Source: Desulfovibrio desulfuricans DSM 642
Lineage (GTDB): Bacteria; Desulfobacterota; Desulfovibrionia; Desulfovibrionales; Desulfovibrionaceae
Reading direction: 5' to 3'
DNA: 64,000 bases
Assembly (NCBI RefSeq): GCF_000420465.1
Contig: NZ_ATUZ01000011.1
Span: forward strand, 186,001 to 250,000
Under the pieces are notes generated by a model. The model was given only the letters and a program-made list of their open reading frames with translations, did no database searches and was not told the origin of the DNA. Positions 36,017 through 45,681 of the stretch are shown here, piece after piece. The first letter of the stretch is position 1; each line of letters opens with the position of its first letter. The position numbers and the translations under genes were made by a program.

Positions 36017-39000
36017 ATGAATATCGCCGCGCTTTTTATCCGCCGCCCTGTGGCCACAGTGCTGATAATGCTGGGCATGCTGTTTTTTGGCGTGTCGGGG
36101 TATCGCAATCTGCCCGTAAACCAGTTGCCCACGGTGGATTTTCCTACCATTCAGGTGCAGGCCGAGCTGGCCGGGGCCGATCCGGAAACCATGGCCTCCT
36201 CCGTGGCTACGCCGCTGGAAAAAGAATTTTTCACCATTGCGGGCATCGATTCCATTTCATCGGTCAATTCCACGGGCCGCACACGCATCACCATCCAGTT
36301 TGCCCTTGACCGCAATATCGATGCCGCGGCTCTGGACGTGCAATCGGCCATCGGCCTTGCCCAGCGCCGTTTGCCCTCCAACATGACCGTGCCGCCGAGC
36401 TTCCGCAAGGTGAACCCCGCGGATCTGCCCATCCTGCAATTGCGCGTATCGTCTGCCACCTTGCCGCTCTATGTGCTCAATGAATACGCGGACACCCTCA
36501 TAGGCCAGCGCCTTTCCATGGTGGACGGCGTGGCCCAGGTGGTCATTTACGGGCAGAAGCAGTACGCCGTGCGCGTGCAGCTGAATCCGGACGAACTGGC
36601 TACGCGCGGCCTGGGCATTGACGAGGTGGCAGAGGCTGTTGCCGCAGCCAACAGCATGCTGCCCACAGGCTCGCTGGAAGGGTCGCACCGGGCTGATTCC
36701 ATCAAATCTTCGGGCCAGCTTATGAACGCCCGCGCCTTCAGCGACGCGGTGGTGGCCTACCGCAACGGCGCGCCTGTGCGCCTGCGCGATCTGGGCGAAG
36801 TGGTGGACAGCTTCAAGCAGGACAAGCAGCTCACCTGGAGCAACGGCGGCGCGCCCAGCATCATGCTGGCCGTGGAGCGCCAGCCCGGCACCAATACCGT
36901 GCAGGTGGTGAATTCCATCCGCGCCCTGCTGCCCGCGCTGGAAAAGCAGTTGCCGCCCTCCGCCAAGGTGGAGGTTTTTTACGACCGCTCCGAATCCATC
37001 CGCGAATCGGTGGCGGACGTAAAGTTCACACTGGTACTCACGGTATTTCTGGTGGTGCTGGTCATCTTTATCTTTTTGCGCAATCTGCCCGCCACCATCA
37101 TTCCCAGCCTTGCCCTGCCCATGTCGGTTATTTCGACCTTTGCCGTCATGTCTGTGCTGGGCTACAGCCTGGACAACCTTTCGCTCATGGCCCTGACCCT
37201 TGCCGTGGGCTTTGTGGTGGACGATGCCATCGTCATGCTTGAAAACATCGTGCGCCATCAGGAAATGGGCAAAGACCCGCAGGCTGCGGCCTTTGACGGC
37301 TCGGCGGAGATCGGCTTCACCATTGTTTCCATGACGCTCTCGCTGGCGGCGGTGTTCATTCCCGTGCTGTTCATGGGCGGGATTGTGGGGCGGCTGTTCC
37401 GTGAATTCGCGGTGGTCATCATTGCCGCGATCCTGAGTTCCGGCGTGGTTTCACTCACGCTCACGCCCATGCTCTGCGCCTATTTTTTGAAGGCGCAGGG
37501 GCGGAACATGGCCGGGCACAAGCCTGCCGTGAGCGGGATGTACGGCGCGCTCGAACGATGTTTTGACAGACTGGCCGACCTGTACGCCCGTTCGCTGGAT
37601 GTGGCGCTGCGCCATCGGCGCATTACCCTGCTGGCTTCGATGGGCCTGCTGGGCCTGACGGTATGGTTGGGCATGGTTATTCCCAAGGGCTTTTTGCCCA
37701 CGGAAGACATGGGCCTGTTGCAGGCCAGCACCGAGGCGGAGCAGGGCGTGTCCTTTGAGGGCATGGTACGGGCGCAGCACAGCCTTGACCCCATGCTGGA
37801 GTCCTCCGCCCATGTGGCGGCCTACAACTCGATTGTGGGCATTGTGGGCGGCAGCCAGAGCATGAACAACGGCATTCTGCTCATGCGGCTGGCGGAGCAC
37901 GACAAACGCCCCGGCATTGAGGCCGTGGCCCAGAAGCTGCGCAAGGATCTCAATACCTCGCCTTCCATGCGCGTATTTGTGCGTGTGCCGCCAACCATCA
38001 GCATTGGCGGCCGCGCGTCCAAGGCCCTGTATCAATACACTCTGTTTGGGCCGGATATGGGCTCGCTTTTTGAAAGCGCCCAACGCATTGAGGATGCCCT
38101 GCGCAAGTTGCCGGAATTGCAGGACGTCAACAGCGATCTGCAACTCAAGAATCCTGAACTGCGCGTGACCATTGATCGCAACCGCGCCGCAGCGCTAGGC
38201 GTGACCCCGCAGCAGATAGAACTGGCCCTGCAATCGGCCTACGGTTCGCGCGAGGTTTCGACAATTTACGCGCCTACGGACGACTATTCAGTCTTTGTGG
38301 AATTGCAAAAGCCCTTCCAGAAAGACCGCTCGGCCCTTTCGCGGCTCTATGTGCGCTCCAAGGGCGGCGATCTTGTGCCGCTGGATACCCTGGCCAAGCT
38401 TTCCACCGGGGTTGGCCCCATCGCGGTCAACCACAACGGGCAGTTCCCCTCCGTGACCATCTCGTACAACCTGCGCCCCGGTATTTCGCTCAGTCAGGGA
38501 GTGGGCGCGGTGGAGGCTGCGGCGCGCCCGCTGCTGCCCGATACGGTGACCGCCGAATCGCAGGGCACTGCGCAGGCCTTTCAGAGTTCGCTCAAGGGTA
38601 TGGGCTGGCTGCTTGTGCTGGCCATTGTGGTCATTTATCTTGTGCTGGGCATTTTGTATGAGAGCTTCATCCACCCGTTCACCATTCTTTCCGGCTTGCC
38701 GTCGGCGGGCTTTGGCGCGCTGGCGACCCTGTGGCTGTTCGGCATGGAGCTTGATCTGTACGGTTTTGTGGGCATCATCATGCTGCTTGGCATCGTGAAG
38801 AAAAACGCCATCATGATGCTCGATTTCGCACTGGAAGCGCAGAAGAAGGATCCGTCCCTTGACCCTCTGGCGGCCATTACCCAGGGCTGTCATGTGCGCT
38901 TTCGGCCTATCATGATGACCACCGTGGCCGCGCTCATGGGCGCGCTGCCCATTGCCGTGGGCATTGGTGCGGGGGCAGATGCCCGCCGGGCGCTTGGTCT

Positions 39001-39175
39001 GGCTGTGGTGGGCGGGCTGTGCTTTTCGCAACTGGTCACGCTCTACATCACGCCAGTGTACTACTATTATATGGAAAAACTCTCCCGCAGGCTGGGACGC
39101 CTCTGGGGCGGGCGTTTCAAGCAGAACCGGCAGGAACATGCGGAGAAAGGGCAAGCCTTTCCTCCTTCGCACTGA
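36017..39175 (+). CDS. RND-family inner-membrane efflux transporter
   Basis: The 1052-residue protein has the RND layout: 12 membrane helices and two large periplasmic loops. The proton-relay residues are intact: the two aspartates in GFVVDDAIVMLENIV and the lysine in LLGIVKKNAIMMLDFAL. It is of the hydrophobe/amphiphile (HAE1, AcrB/MdtC-like) type. RND pumps normally work with a periplasmic adaptor and an outer-membrane channel, yet neither gene is adjacent. The start at 36017 has GAGGGGG upstream and the family start MNIAALFIRRPVATVLIM. Confidence 0.93.
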   Translation: MNIAALFIRRPVATVLIMLGMLFFGVSGYRNLPVNQLPTVDFPTIQVQAELAGADPETMASSVATPLEKEFFTIAGIDSISSVNSTGRTRITIQFALDRNIDAAALDVQSAIGLAQRRLPSNMTVPPSFRKVNPADLPILQLRVSSATLPLYVLNEYADTLIGQRLSMVDGVAQVVIYGQKQYAVRVQLNPDELATRGLGIDEVAEAVAAANSMLPTGSLEGSHRADSIKSSGQLMNARAFSDAVVAYRNGAPVRLRDLGEVVDSFKQDKQLTWSNGGAPSIMLAVERQPGTNTVQVVNSIRALLPALEKQLPPSAKVEVFYDRSESIRESVADVKFTLVLTVFLVVLVIFIFLRNLPATIIPSLALPMSVISTFAVMSVLGYSLDNLSLMALTLAVGFVVDDAIVMLENIVRHQEMGKDPQAAAFDGSAEIGFTIVSMTLSLAAVFIPVLFMGGIVGRLFREFAVVIIAAILSSGVVSLTLTPMLCAYFLKAQGRNMAGHKPAVSGMYGALERCFDRLADLYARSLDVALRHRRITLLASMGLLGLTVWLGMVIPKGFLPTEDMGLLQASTEAEQGVSFEGMVRAQHSLDPMLESSAHVAAYNSIVGIVGGSQSMNNGILLMRLAEHDKRPGIEAVAQKLRKDLNTSPSMRVFVRVPPTISIGGRASKALYQYTLFGPDMGSLFESAQRIEDALRKLPELQDVNSDLQLKNPELRVTIDRNRAAALGVTPQQIELALQSAYGSREVSTIYAPTDDYSVFVELQKPFQKDRSALSRLYVRSKGGDLVPLDTLAKLSTGVGPIAVNHNGQFPSVTISYNLRPGISLSQGVGAVEAAARPLLPDTVTAESQGTAQAFQSSLKGMGWLLVLAIVVIYLVLGILYESFIHPFTILSGLPSAGFGALATLWLFGMELDLYGFVGIIMLLGIVKKNAIMMLDFALEAQKKDPSLDPLAAITQGCHVRFRPIMMTTVAALMGALPIAVGIGAGADARRALGLAVVGGLCFSQLVTLYITPVYYYYMEKLSRRLGRLWGGRFKQNRQEHAEKGQAFPPSH

Positions 39176-39193
39176 TCCGGCCCTGGAGAACCT

Positions 39194-39985
39194 ATGAGTA
39201 TGCAGAATTCCCCCTTTTCATCCATGCCCGCGGATTCCGGCGGTGCACCTGTGTGCAGGCGCTGCGGCACCTGCTGCCTGCTGGGCGGGCCGACCCTGAT
39301 GCTGAGTGACGCGGCCTTGCTGGTTTCCGGCACATTGACCCTTGAAGCTCTGGTGTGCCTGCGCGCCGGGGAGTGGGCGCGGGATGACTCGCGCAAGGCA
39401 TTGCGGCCACTGGAAGGGGAACGTATCAAGATTGCCGGGCCCGGCGGCAGGGTGCACCCATGGCGCTGCCGCTATTATCGTGAAGGCGCGGGCTGCGGCA
39501 TCTATGAACAGCGCCCTGCGCAATGCACTGCCCTTTTCTGCATGGACACCGGGCCGCTGGAAATGCTGCTTGCCAAGGCCTCGCACCTTGGGCGTTATGC
39601 GGCTCTGAACGCGCTGGCCGACGGGATCCCCGGATTTTCCACGCTGAGCGCGGCCAGCAGGGCATTGCTGCCTGACCTTGTGAGCGCGCATGAAGAACAG
39701 GTCTCTGTGCGGGCGGTGCTTGAGCTGGCCGACAGGCTGGGATTTTTTCCGCAGCAGGGGCAAGGCCTGACGGTGGAGCGCTATGCGGAGCACGACCCGC
39801 TGGAGGGCAGCGAGCGGGAAGCCGCCGTGGCGGAACTGGGCGAATCCGCCCGCATGGATGCGGCTTTTCGCGAGCTTTGCGTGGAGCGCGCTGGCGTTCC
39901 TCGCGCCATGCTGCCCTTTTTGTTCGGCAGGTCGGTCAAGGACCTGCTGGCAGAAGTGGGCCTCAAGCCTGTTTCGGGCAGTTAG
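39194..39985 (+). CDS. YkgJ-type cysteine-cluster protein
   Basis: The 263-residue protein has the CxxCGxCC pattern (CRRCGTCC, residues about 21-28) followed by spaced cysteines in WRCRYY, GCGIYEQRPAQC and LFCMD. This is the UPF0153/YkgJ family, thought to bind zinc or an Fe-S cluster, without an assigned reaction. The C-terminal half is helical and not conserved. It lies 18 bases after the RND gene and is probably cotranscribed. Confidence 0.78.
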   Translation: MSMQNSPFSSMPADSGGAPVCRRCGTCCLLGGPTLMLSDAALLVSGTLTLEALVCLRAGEWARDDSRKALRPLEGERIKIAGPGGRVHPWRCRYYREGAGCGIYEQRPAQCTALFCMDTGPLEMLLAKASHLGRYAALNALADGIPGFSTLSAASRALLPDLVSAHEEQVSVRAVLELADRLGFFPQQGQGLTVERYAEHDPLEGSEREAAVAELGESARMDAAFRELCVERAGVPRAMLPFLFGRSVKDLLAEVGLKPVSGS

Positions 39986-40071
39986 CCCAAAGCGCGGGCG
40001 ATTTGCCTCTGCGGGGGCGGCACTAAACATTTTGCGGGCAGAAAGGCGCTGTGTGTTTGACCCGCCTGCGG

Positions 40072-40100
40072 TTGACAGAACAGGCCTCCGTACCTAACCT
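40072..40100 (+). promoter_or_regulatory. Sigma-70 type promoter for ribBA
   Basis: A perfect TTGACA (40072-40077) is followed after 17 bases by TAACCT (40095-40100), about 50 bases before the ATG. No FMN riboswitch consensus is present in the short leader. Confidence 0.65.
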
Positions 40101-40152
40101 TTGATGAAAGTAAAAAAAATCACGCCCCCCGGCGGGCAATGAAGGAAGCAAC

Positions 40153-41367
40153 ATGCCATTGTGCAGCATTGAAGAGGCCATTGCCGACATCCGGCAGGGC
40201 AAAATGATTATTCTGGTAGATGACGAAGGCCGCGAAAACGAAGGCGACCTCACCATGGCAGCCGAGCATGTGACTCCGGAAGCCATCAATTTTATGGCCA
40301 AGTTCGGCAGGGGGCTCATCTGCCTGCCTATGGCTCCCGAAATCATTGACCGCTTGCAACTGCCCCTGATGACCCAGCGCAACGGCTCGCGCTTTGGCAC
40401 CAACTTCACCATCTCCATTGAAGCCCGCGAGGGCGTGACCACGGGCATTTCCGCAGCCGACCGCGCCACGACCATTCTGGCTGCCGTGGCAGACAATGTG
40501 CGGCCTGACGACATCGTCACCCCCGGCCATATCTTCCCCCTGCGAGCCAAGGCTGGCGGTGTGCTTTCGCGCGCCGGGCAGACCGAAGGCGGAGTTGACC
40601 TTTCCCGTCTGGCCGGGCTCAAGCCTGCGTCTGTCATTTGCGAAATCATGCGCGACGACGGCACCATGGCGCGCATGCCCGACCTTGAGATTTTTGCCGA
40701 AGAACACGGCCTCAAGATTGCCGCGGTCAAGGATCTCATCCGTTACCGCCTTGACCGGGGTCAGGTTTCGGTGCGCCGTGTGGCGCAGGCTCATCTGCCC
40801 ACGCGTTTTGGCGAGTTTTCTGTCATCGCCTATGAAAGCGAAAATGAACCCGGCACGCATCTGGCCCTTGTAAAGGGCGATCTTTCCACGCCGGAACCGG
40901 TGCTGACCCGTATTCACAGCGAATGCCTCACGGGCGATGCCCTTGGATCGCTGCGCTGCGACTGCGGCGGCCAGCTGGGCGCTGCCCTGCGCCAGATCGA
41001 AAAAGAAGGACGCGGCGCGCTGCTCTACATGCGTCAGGAAGGGCGCGGCATCGGCCTTGCCAACAAGATCAAGGCCTATGCCTTGCAGGATGAAGGCTAC
41101 GATACGGTCGAAGCCAACCGCAAGCTGGGCTTCCCCCCGGATTTGCGCGACTACGGCACCGGCGCGCAGATGCTGGTTGATCTGGGCATCCACAAGATCC
41201 GCTTGCTGACCAATAACCCCAAAAAGATTGTGGGGCTTTCCGGTTACGGCATAGAGATTGTGGAGCGGGTGCCCATTGAAATGGAAGCCTGCCCGGAGAA
41301 TGAAAACTATCTGCGTACCAAGAAAGAAAAGATGGCGCACATGCTTTCATGCTCGTGCCTCCATTAG
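40153..41367 (+). CDS. ribBA: Bifunctional riboflavin enzyme RibBA
   Basis: The 404-residue fusion opens both branches of riboflavin synthesis. The N-terminal half is 3,4-dihydroxy-2-butanone-4-phosphate synthase ([20 protein letters not shown], and [20 protein letters not shown]). The C-terminal half is GTP cyclohydrolase II, with the zinc ligands in [20 protein letters not shown] and [16 protein letters not shown]. Both active sites look complete. An AAGGAAG site precedes the ATG. The gene stands alone, with a promoter before it and a strong terminator after it. Confidence 0.97.
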   Translation: MPLCSIEEAIADIRQGKMIILVDDEGRENEGDLTMAAEHVTPEAINFMAKFGRGLICLPMAPEIIDRLQLPLMTQRNGSRFGTNFTISIEAREGVTTGISAADRATTILAAVADNVRPDDIVTPGHIFPLRAKAGGVLSRAGQTEGGVDLSRLAGLKPASVICEIMRDDGTMARMPDLEIFAEEHGLKIAAVKDLIRYRLDRGQVSVRRVAQAHLPTRFGEFSVIAYESENEPGTHLALVKGDLSTPEPVLTRIHSECLTGDALGSLRCDCGGQLGAALRQIEKEGRGALLYMRQEGRGIGLANKIKAYALQDEGYDTVEANRKLGFPPDLRDYGTGAQMLVDLGIHKIRLLTNNPKKIVGLSGYGIEIVERVPIEMEACPENENYLRTKKEKMAHMLSCSCLH

Positions 41368-41374
41368 ACCTGTT

Positions 41375-41405
41375 GCGCCGCCCCTTGGGGCGGCGCTTGT
41401 TTTTT
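41375..41405 (+). terminator. Terminator after ribBA
   Basis: A perfect 10-bp stem GCGCCGCCCC/GGGGCGGCGC with a two-base tip is followed by a T-rich tail (TTGTTTTTT). Confidence 0.92.
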
Positions 41406-41476
41406 GCAGGGATTGAAGCCACAGGCGCGCGGTTGCGCCGCCGTTCTTGAAAAGTTGCAAAACAGGGAGCGACGCT

Positions 41477-42037
41477 ATGGGCTTGGGTGAAGTGCTGAAA
41501 ACCCAGTTGGGTTTGCTGTGGAAGTTTCTCGGATTTTTCCAGCCTCCGGTGTTGCGTTTTTTGCACGCCATGGTGGTCTGCCTGATAATGGTGCAGGTGC
41601 TGACGCAACTTTTTGGCCTTGGCGCCGTCCACATGATTCTGGGCCTTGTGCTGTGCGTGCTGGGATTTGGCCTTGTGGCATGCGGGCTTGGCATGCGTGG
41701 GCCGCGTCACTATTTTCCCTATCTGTGGGGCGACATGGACCAACTTGCCAGGGACGTTGCGGCCGTACGCAGCGGCAAGCTTATTATCGCGCCGCGCCCC
41801 AAGGGGCTTGCCTGTGTTGTGCAGGGCCTCGGCATGGGCGCCTTGAGCATGGCCTTGCTCACGGGCCTGTGGTGGTTCCGCTCGTGGCAGATGGGTGATG
41901 TGTCGCACACCGCGGCAAGCCTGCACAGCATCTTTGTATGGCTTTTGATGGCCTATGCCGTTGGGCATGGCGGCATGGCCCTGGGGCATTTTTTCTTCTG
42001 GAAGCAGGCCGCTGCAAAGAAGCCCCAGGCAAGCTAA
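41477..42037 (+). CDS. Cytochrome b561-like membrane protein
   Basis: The 186-residue protein has about four membrane helices with histidines in or near them (FLHAMVV, GAVHMIL, SLHSIFVWLLMAYAVGHGGM, LGHFFFWKQ), the pattern of b-type haem ligands in the cytochrome b561 family. It would be an inner-membrane electron carrier, for instance between quinol and a periplasmic redox protein. No other subunit is adjacent. The ATG at 41477 follows CAGGGAG. The haem assignment rests on the histidine pattern and is not certain. Confidence 0.6.
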   Translation: MGLGEVLKTQLGLLWKFLGFFQPPVLRFLHAMVVCLIMVQVLTQLFGLGAVHMILGLVLCVLGFGLVACGLGMRGPRHYFPYLWGDMDQLARDVAAVRSGKLIIAPRPKGLACVVQGLGMGALSMALLTGLWWFRSWQMGDVSHTAASLHSIFVWLLMAYAVGHGGMALGHFFFWKQAAAKKPQAS

Positions 42038-42633
42038 CAGAGTTGGCCCGACCGGGCCTATCCGCTGATATCTGCGGTTGACGGCAGCTATTGGCAGCGT
42101 TAATTTTTTTGTGGCGGCGCGCTCTGCGCCGCCACATCCTCACAATCGCCTGATTCCAGCACATCTGCCTGACAATGGACCGTCCTTTTCATTTTTCCTC
42201 CCTGGTAGAGTTTTGTGATGCCGTTGCTGAACATGGAATATTTTTTTCATGGCAGCCGCAGATTTTTTTTTATGTGTTCCTTCCAGCCAGAGGGCTGGGA
42301 ACATTGTGGGCTCTGCGTCTTCACAATACCGTGAATAATGCTTAACTGTTTAAAACGATTTGAATTGCAATGATGCAGATCGCATTGTCCCGGTATGGGG
42401 GTAACGACAGTGGGGAAACTTTTGGCGATAATGTCAGACTGTGATACCAAAGTTTTTTGGCTTGTGCCCTTTGCAAACTTGTCAAACAACGCTATACGTC
42501 TTCATTCTCGTAAAAAAGTTGACCGGCTGTTCAAACAACCGTATGGGAATCCAAATCAGTCAGGCCCGCGCAAGGGGCGCGAGGTCTGTGCCTTACCATA
42601 AAGACGTTCATGACGGACTTTTAAGGAGGCCTT
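42038..42633. promoter_or_regulatory. Upstream region of the lactate locus
   Basis: Nearly 600 bases have no gene. A perfect 11-bp GC-rich hairpin (42120-42146) without T-run stands at the left. TTCCAGCC pairs with GGCTGGGA near 42284-42302. The dyad CAATG...CATTG lies around 42368-42387. Two possible sigma-70 promoters are TTGCAA (42471) with TATACG (42493), 16 bases apart, and TTGACC (42519) with TATGGG (42542), 17 bases apart. A perfect AAGGAGG site precedes the first gene. The length suggests several regulators act here. Confidence 0.45.
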
Positions 42634-44019
42634 ATGGCAAGCCAGGCGTTGATTAAGGATTTTGAAGACATGATCGGCAAGGAAAACGTGTTCAGTTCCG
42701 AAGCCGACCGCATGAGCTATTCGTATGATTCTGCGGTGTTGCCGCCGGTCATGCCTTCTTTGGTGGTGCGCCCCACTACCAAGGAGCAGCTCGGCCAGTG
42801 TGTAAAAAAACTGTATGACAATGGTATCCCCATGACCGTGCGTGGCGCGGGAACCAACCTTTCCGGCGGCACCATCCCGGACAAGTCTGAAACTGTGGTT
42901 ATTCTGACCACCGGCCTTAACCGCATCATTGAAATCAATTCTGACGACCTCTACGCTGTGGTGGAACCGGGCGTCATTACTGCTGAATTTGCGGCTACCG
43001 TTGCCAAGAAAAATCTTTTCTACCCCCCCGATCCGGGTTCCCAGGCAGTGTCCACCCTCGCGGGCAACATTGCTGAAAACGCTGGTGGCCTGCGCGGCCT
43101 CAAGTACGGCGTTACCAAGGATTACCTCATGGGCATCGAATTTTTCGACGCCACGGGCGAAGTGGTCAAATCCGGTTCGCGCACGGTCAAGTGCGTTACC
43201 GGCTACAACCTCGCCGGCATGATGGTGCAGTCTGAAGGCACGCTGGGCATTATTTCTGAAGCCATTCTCAAGCTCGTGCCGCCGCCCAAGGCCTCCAAGG
43301 CCCTGATGGCCGTGTTCTCTGACGTGCAGGACGCCGCTGACGCTGTGGCGGGCATCATTGCCGCCCACGTTGTGCCCTGTACTCTCGAATTCCTCGACAA
43401 CAACACCATCGTGCGCGTGGACGACTTCACCAAGGCTGGTCTGCCGCGCGAAGCGGGCGCCATCCTGCTCATCGAAGTGGACGGCCACCCCGCTCAGGTT
43501 GCTGACGATGCCGAAGCCGTTGAAAAGGTGCTGAAGGCCAACCATGCCACTGCCGTGCACGTGCCCAAGGACGCCGCCGAAAAGTTCAAGCTGTGGGAAG
43601 CCCGCCGCATGGCCCTGCCTGTGCTGGCCCGCGCCCGGCCCACCACCGTGCTTGAAGACGCCACCGTGCCGCGTTCGCAGATCCCCGCCATGGTCAAGGC
43701 CGTCAACGACATTGCGGCCAAGTACCGCCTTGAAGTGGGCACCTTTGGTCACGCTGGCGATGGCAACCTGCATCCCACCTTCTTGTGCGACAAGCGCGAC
43801 GCCGACGAATTCAAGCGCGTGGAAGAAGCCATCGACGAAATGTTCGATACGGCTATCAAGCTGAAGGGTACGCTCTCCGGCGAACACGGCATCGGCACCG
43901 CCAAGTCCAAGTGGATGGAAAAGGAAACCTCACGCGGCACCATTCTGTTCTCGCAGCGGCTGCGCCGGGCTCTTGACCCCAAGGGACTGCTTAACTCCAC
44001 CAAGCTGGTGGGCATCTAG
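42634..44019 (+). CDS. FAD-linked lactate/glycolate dehydrogenase (GlcD/Dld-II type)
   Basis: The 461-residue flavoprotein has a FAD-binding type 4 domain (MTVRGAGTNLSGGTIPDKSE, GGLRGLKYGVTKDYLMGIEF) and a C-terminal FAD-oxidase domain with TFGHAGDGNLHPTFLCD and SGEHGIGTAKSKWM. In Desulfovibrio the orthologue next to a lactate permease is a D-lactate dehydrogenase. It oxidises D-lactate to pyruvate and passes electrons to the Fe-S protein encoded next. It is the first gene of the lactate locus. Confidence 0.92.
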   Translation: MASQALIKDFEDMIGKENVFSSEADRMSYSYDSAVLPPVMPSLVVRPTTKEQLGQCVKKLYDNGIPMTVRGAGTNLSGGTIPDKSETVVILTTGLNRIIEINSDDLYAVVEPGVITAEFAATVAKKNLFYPPDPGSQAVSTLAGNIAENAGGLRGLKYGVTKDYLMGIEFFDATGEVVKSGSRTVKCVTGYNLAGMMVQSEGTLGIISEAILKLVPPPKASKALMAVFSDVQDAADAVAGIIAAHVVPCTLEFLDNNTIVRVDDFTKAGLPREAGAILLIEVDGHPAQVADDAEAVEKVLKANHATAVHVPKDAAEKFKLWEARRMALPVLARARPTTVLEDATVPRSQIPAMVKAVNDIAAKYRLEVGTFGHAGDGNLHPTFLCDKRDADEFKRVEEAIDEMFDTAIKLKGTLSGEHGIGTAKSKWMEKETSRGTILFSQRLRRALDPKGLLNSTKLVGI

Positions 44020-44139
44020 GCAGTTCGCTCCGGCATTGCAGAGGCGGGGTCTTTTGGCCCCCGTCTTTTCCGGAGGCTGCCCGCCTTGTGCGGGCGCTAC
44101 CGGGCAAGAGCAAAAATTCAACCGCTCCAGGAGCGTTTC

Positions 44140-45435
44140 ATGAGTACTATGCACGAACTGGCCCAGCGCCTTATGGCCCTGGACGACAGGATCACTGCCT
44201 GCATGAAATGCGGCATGTGCCAGGCCGTGTGCCCCATGTTCGGCGCCACCGGTATGGAAGCTGACGTGGCTCGCGGCAAGCTGGCCCTTATTGACAACCT
44301 GGCCCATGAGATGATTCATGACCCTGCGGCTGTGGCCGAAAAACTGGGCCGCTGCCTTTTGTGCGGTTCCTGTCAGGCGTCCTGCCCGCCCGGCGTCCAG
44401 ATTATGGACGTCTTCATGGAAGCCCGTGAAATCGTAAACGAGTTCATCGGCCTGCACCCGGTCAAGAAGATGATCTTCCGTTCGCTTCTGACCAAGCCTG
44501 GCCTCTTCAACTTCGCCATGCGCGTTGGCGCGCCCATGCAGGGCCTTATCTTTGGCTCAAGCAACGACGCGCAGGGCACCGTGTGCGCGCCTCTGCTCAA
44601 CTTCATGCTGGGCGACCGCCACATCCACCCCCTGGCAAAAACGCCTCTGCACGCCCGCTACGGCGCGCTTGACGAACCCCGCCGCGCTGGCGGGCTCAAG
44701 GTGGCGTTCTTCCCCGGCTGCGTGGGCGACAAGATGTACACCGATATGGCAGAAGCCTGCCTGAAGGTGCTGCGTTATCACAACGTGGCCGTGTTCATGC
44801 CCAAAAATTTCACCTGCTGTGGCATTCCGGCGCTTTCGTCCGGTGATGCCAAGGGTATGGTGGAGCAGATGCGCGTGAACGTGGAAGCCCTCAAAAACGG
44901 CGACTTCGACTATATCCTCAGCCCCTGCGGTTCCTGCACCTCCACGGTCAAGGAACTGTGGCCCCGCTACGCGCACCGTCTGGGTTCTGCCGAAAAGCAC
45001 AAGATTGAAGAACTGGCCGCCAAGGCCATGGACATCAATGCCTTCCTGGTGGATGTGCTCAAGGTGCAGCCCGCCGAGCAGGCTCAGGAAAATGCCGTCA
45101 GCGTGACCTACCACGATTCTTGCCACCTCAAGAAGTCGCTTGGCGTTGTCAGCCAGCCCCGTTCCGTTGTTGCGGCCAACCCGGCCTACAAAATCACGGA
45201 AATGGCCGAAGCTGACCGCTGCTGCGGCTGCGGCGGATCGTTCAACCTCTTCCACTACGACTATTCGCGCAAGATCGGCCAGCGCAAGCGCAACAATGTG
45301 GTAGCTTCCGGAGCCAAGATTGTGGCCGCCGGTTGCCCTGCCTGCATGATGCAGCTTGAGGACGTGCTTTCGCACAACCATGACTCCGTGCGCGTCAAGC
45401 ACACTGTGGAGTTGTACGCTGAAAGCCTGAAGTAA
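44140..45435 (+). CDS. Fe-S electron-transfer subunit (GlcF type) of D-lactate dehydrogenase
   Basis: The 431-residue protein has two [4Fe-4S] ferredoxin sets (CMKCGMCQAVCP at about residues 22-33 and CLLCGSCQASCPP at about 76) followed by two CCG cysteine-rich domains (FTCCGIPALSSGD and ADRCCGCGGSFNL), as in GlcF and heterodisulfide reductase HdrD. It takes electrons from the preceding flavoprotein, probably toward menaquinone. CAGGAG precedes the ATG; an in-frame start 18 codons earlier is not supported. Confidence 0.92.
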   Translation: MSTMHELAQRLMALDDRITACMKCGMCQAVCPMFGATGMEADVARGKLALIDNLAHEMIHDPAAVAEKLGRCLLCGSCQASCPPGVQIMDVFMEAREIVNEFIGLHPVKKMIFRSLLTKPGLFNFAMRVGAPMQGLIFGSSNDAQGTVCAPLLNFMLGDRHIHPLAKTPLHARYGALDEPRRAGGLKVAFFPGCVGDKMYTDMAEACLKVLRYHNVAVFMPKNFTCCGIPALSSGDAKGMVEQMRVNVEALKNGDFDYILSPCGSCTSTVKELWPRYAHRLGSAEKHKIEELAAKAMDINAFLVDVLKVQPAEQAQENAVSVTYHDSCHLKKSLGVVSQPRSVVAANPAYKITEMAEADRCCGCGGSFNLFHYDYSRKIGQRKRNNVVASGAKIVAAGCPACMMQLEDVLSHNHDSVRVKHTVELYAESLK

Positions 45436-45443
45436 CATGTGAG

Positions 45444-45474
45444 CGCGGCGGGGGACTGTGGTTCCTCCGCCGCG
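45444..45474 (+). repeat. Intercistronic hairpin before lutC
   Basis: CGCGGCGG pairs with CCGCCGCG, extended by three more pairs, with a short T-rich tail (GTTTATC). It lies just after the glcF-type stop, inside a 246-base gap, and could attenuate read-through or protect the upstream mRNA. Confidence 0.55.
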
Positions 45475-45681
45475 TTTATCAACCCGGCGGTTATTCTGCC
45501 AGAATGCCCATCTGAAGAAGATCCGCGGGGGGGTGTTTCGGAAGCTATGGGCGTGTTACGCCGTTCGCAGGAATATGAGCGCAAACAATGGCAGCGGGTG
45601 AATCCGGCCCTCTGCACACTACTTTTCGCGGCGAAGCTGCATGGTTCAAGAACCCGGCGTGTTTTGAAAAAGGAGTTGTTT

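Noticed and set aside
39986..40152. FMN riboswitch before ribBA
   Set aside because: The leader is about 45 bases after a sigma-70 type promoter and lacks the conserved FMN-element blocks.
42120..42146. Terminator after the b561-like gene
   Set aside because: The stem is perfect, but the T tract precedes it on the plus strand and no T tract follows on either strand; it is left as a plain hairpin.
42464..42478. Sigma-54-like box TTGGCTTGTGCCCTTTGC before the lactate locus
   Set aside because: The GG and GC dinucleotides are 12 bases apart and not 10, so the spacing does not fit a sigma-54 promoter.
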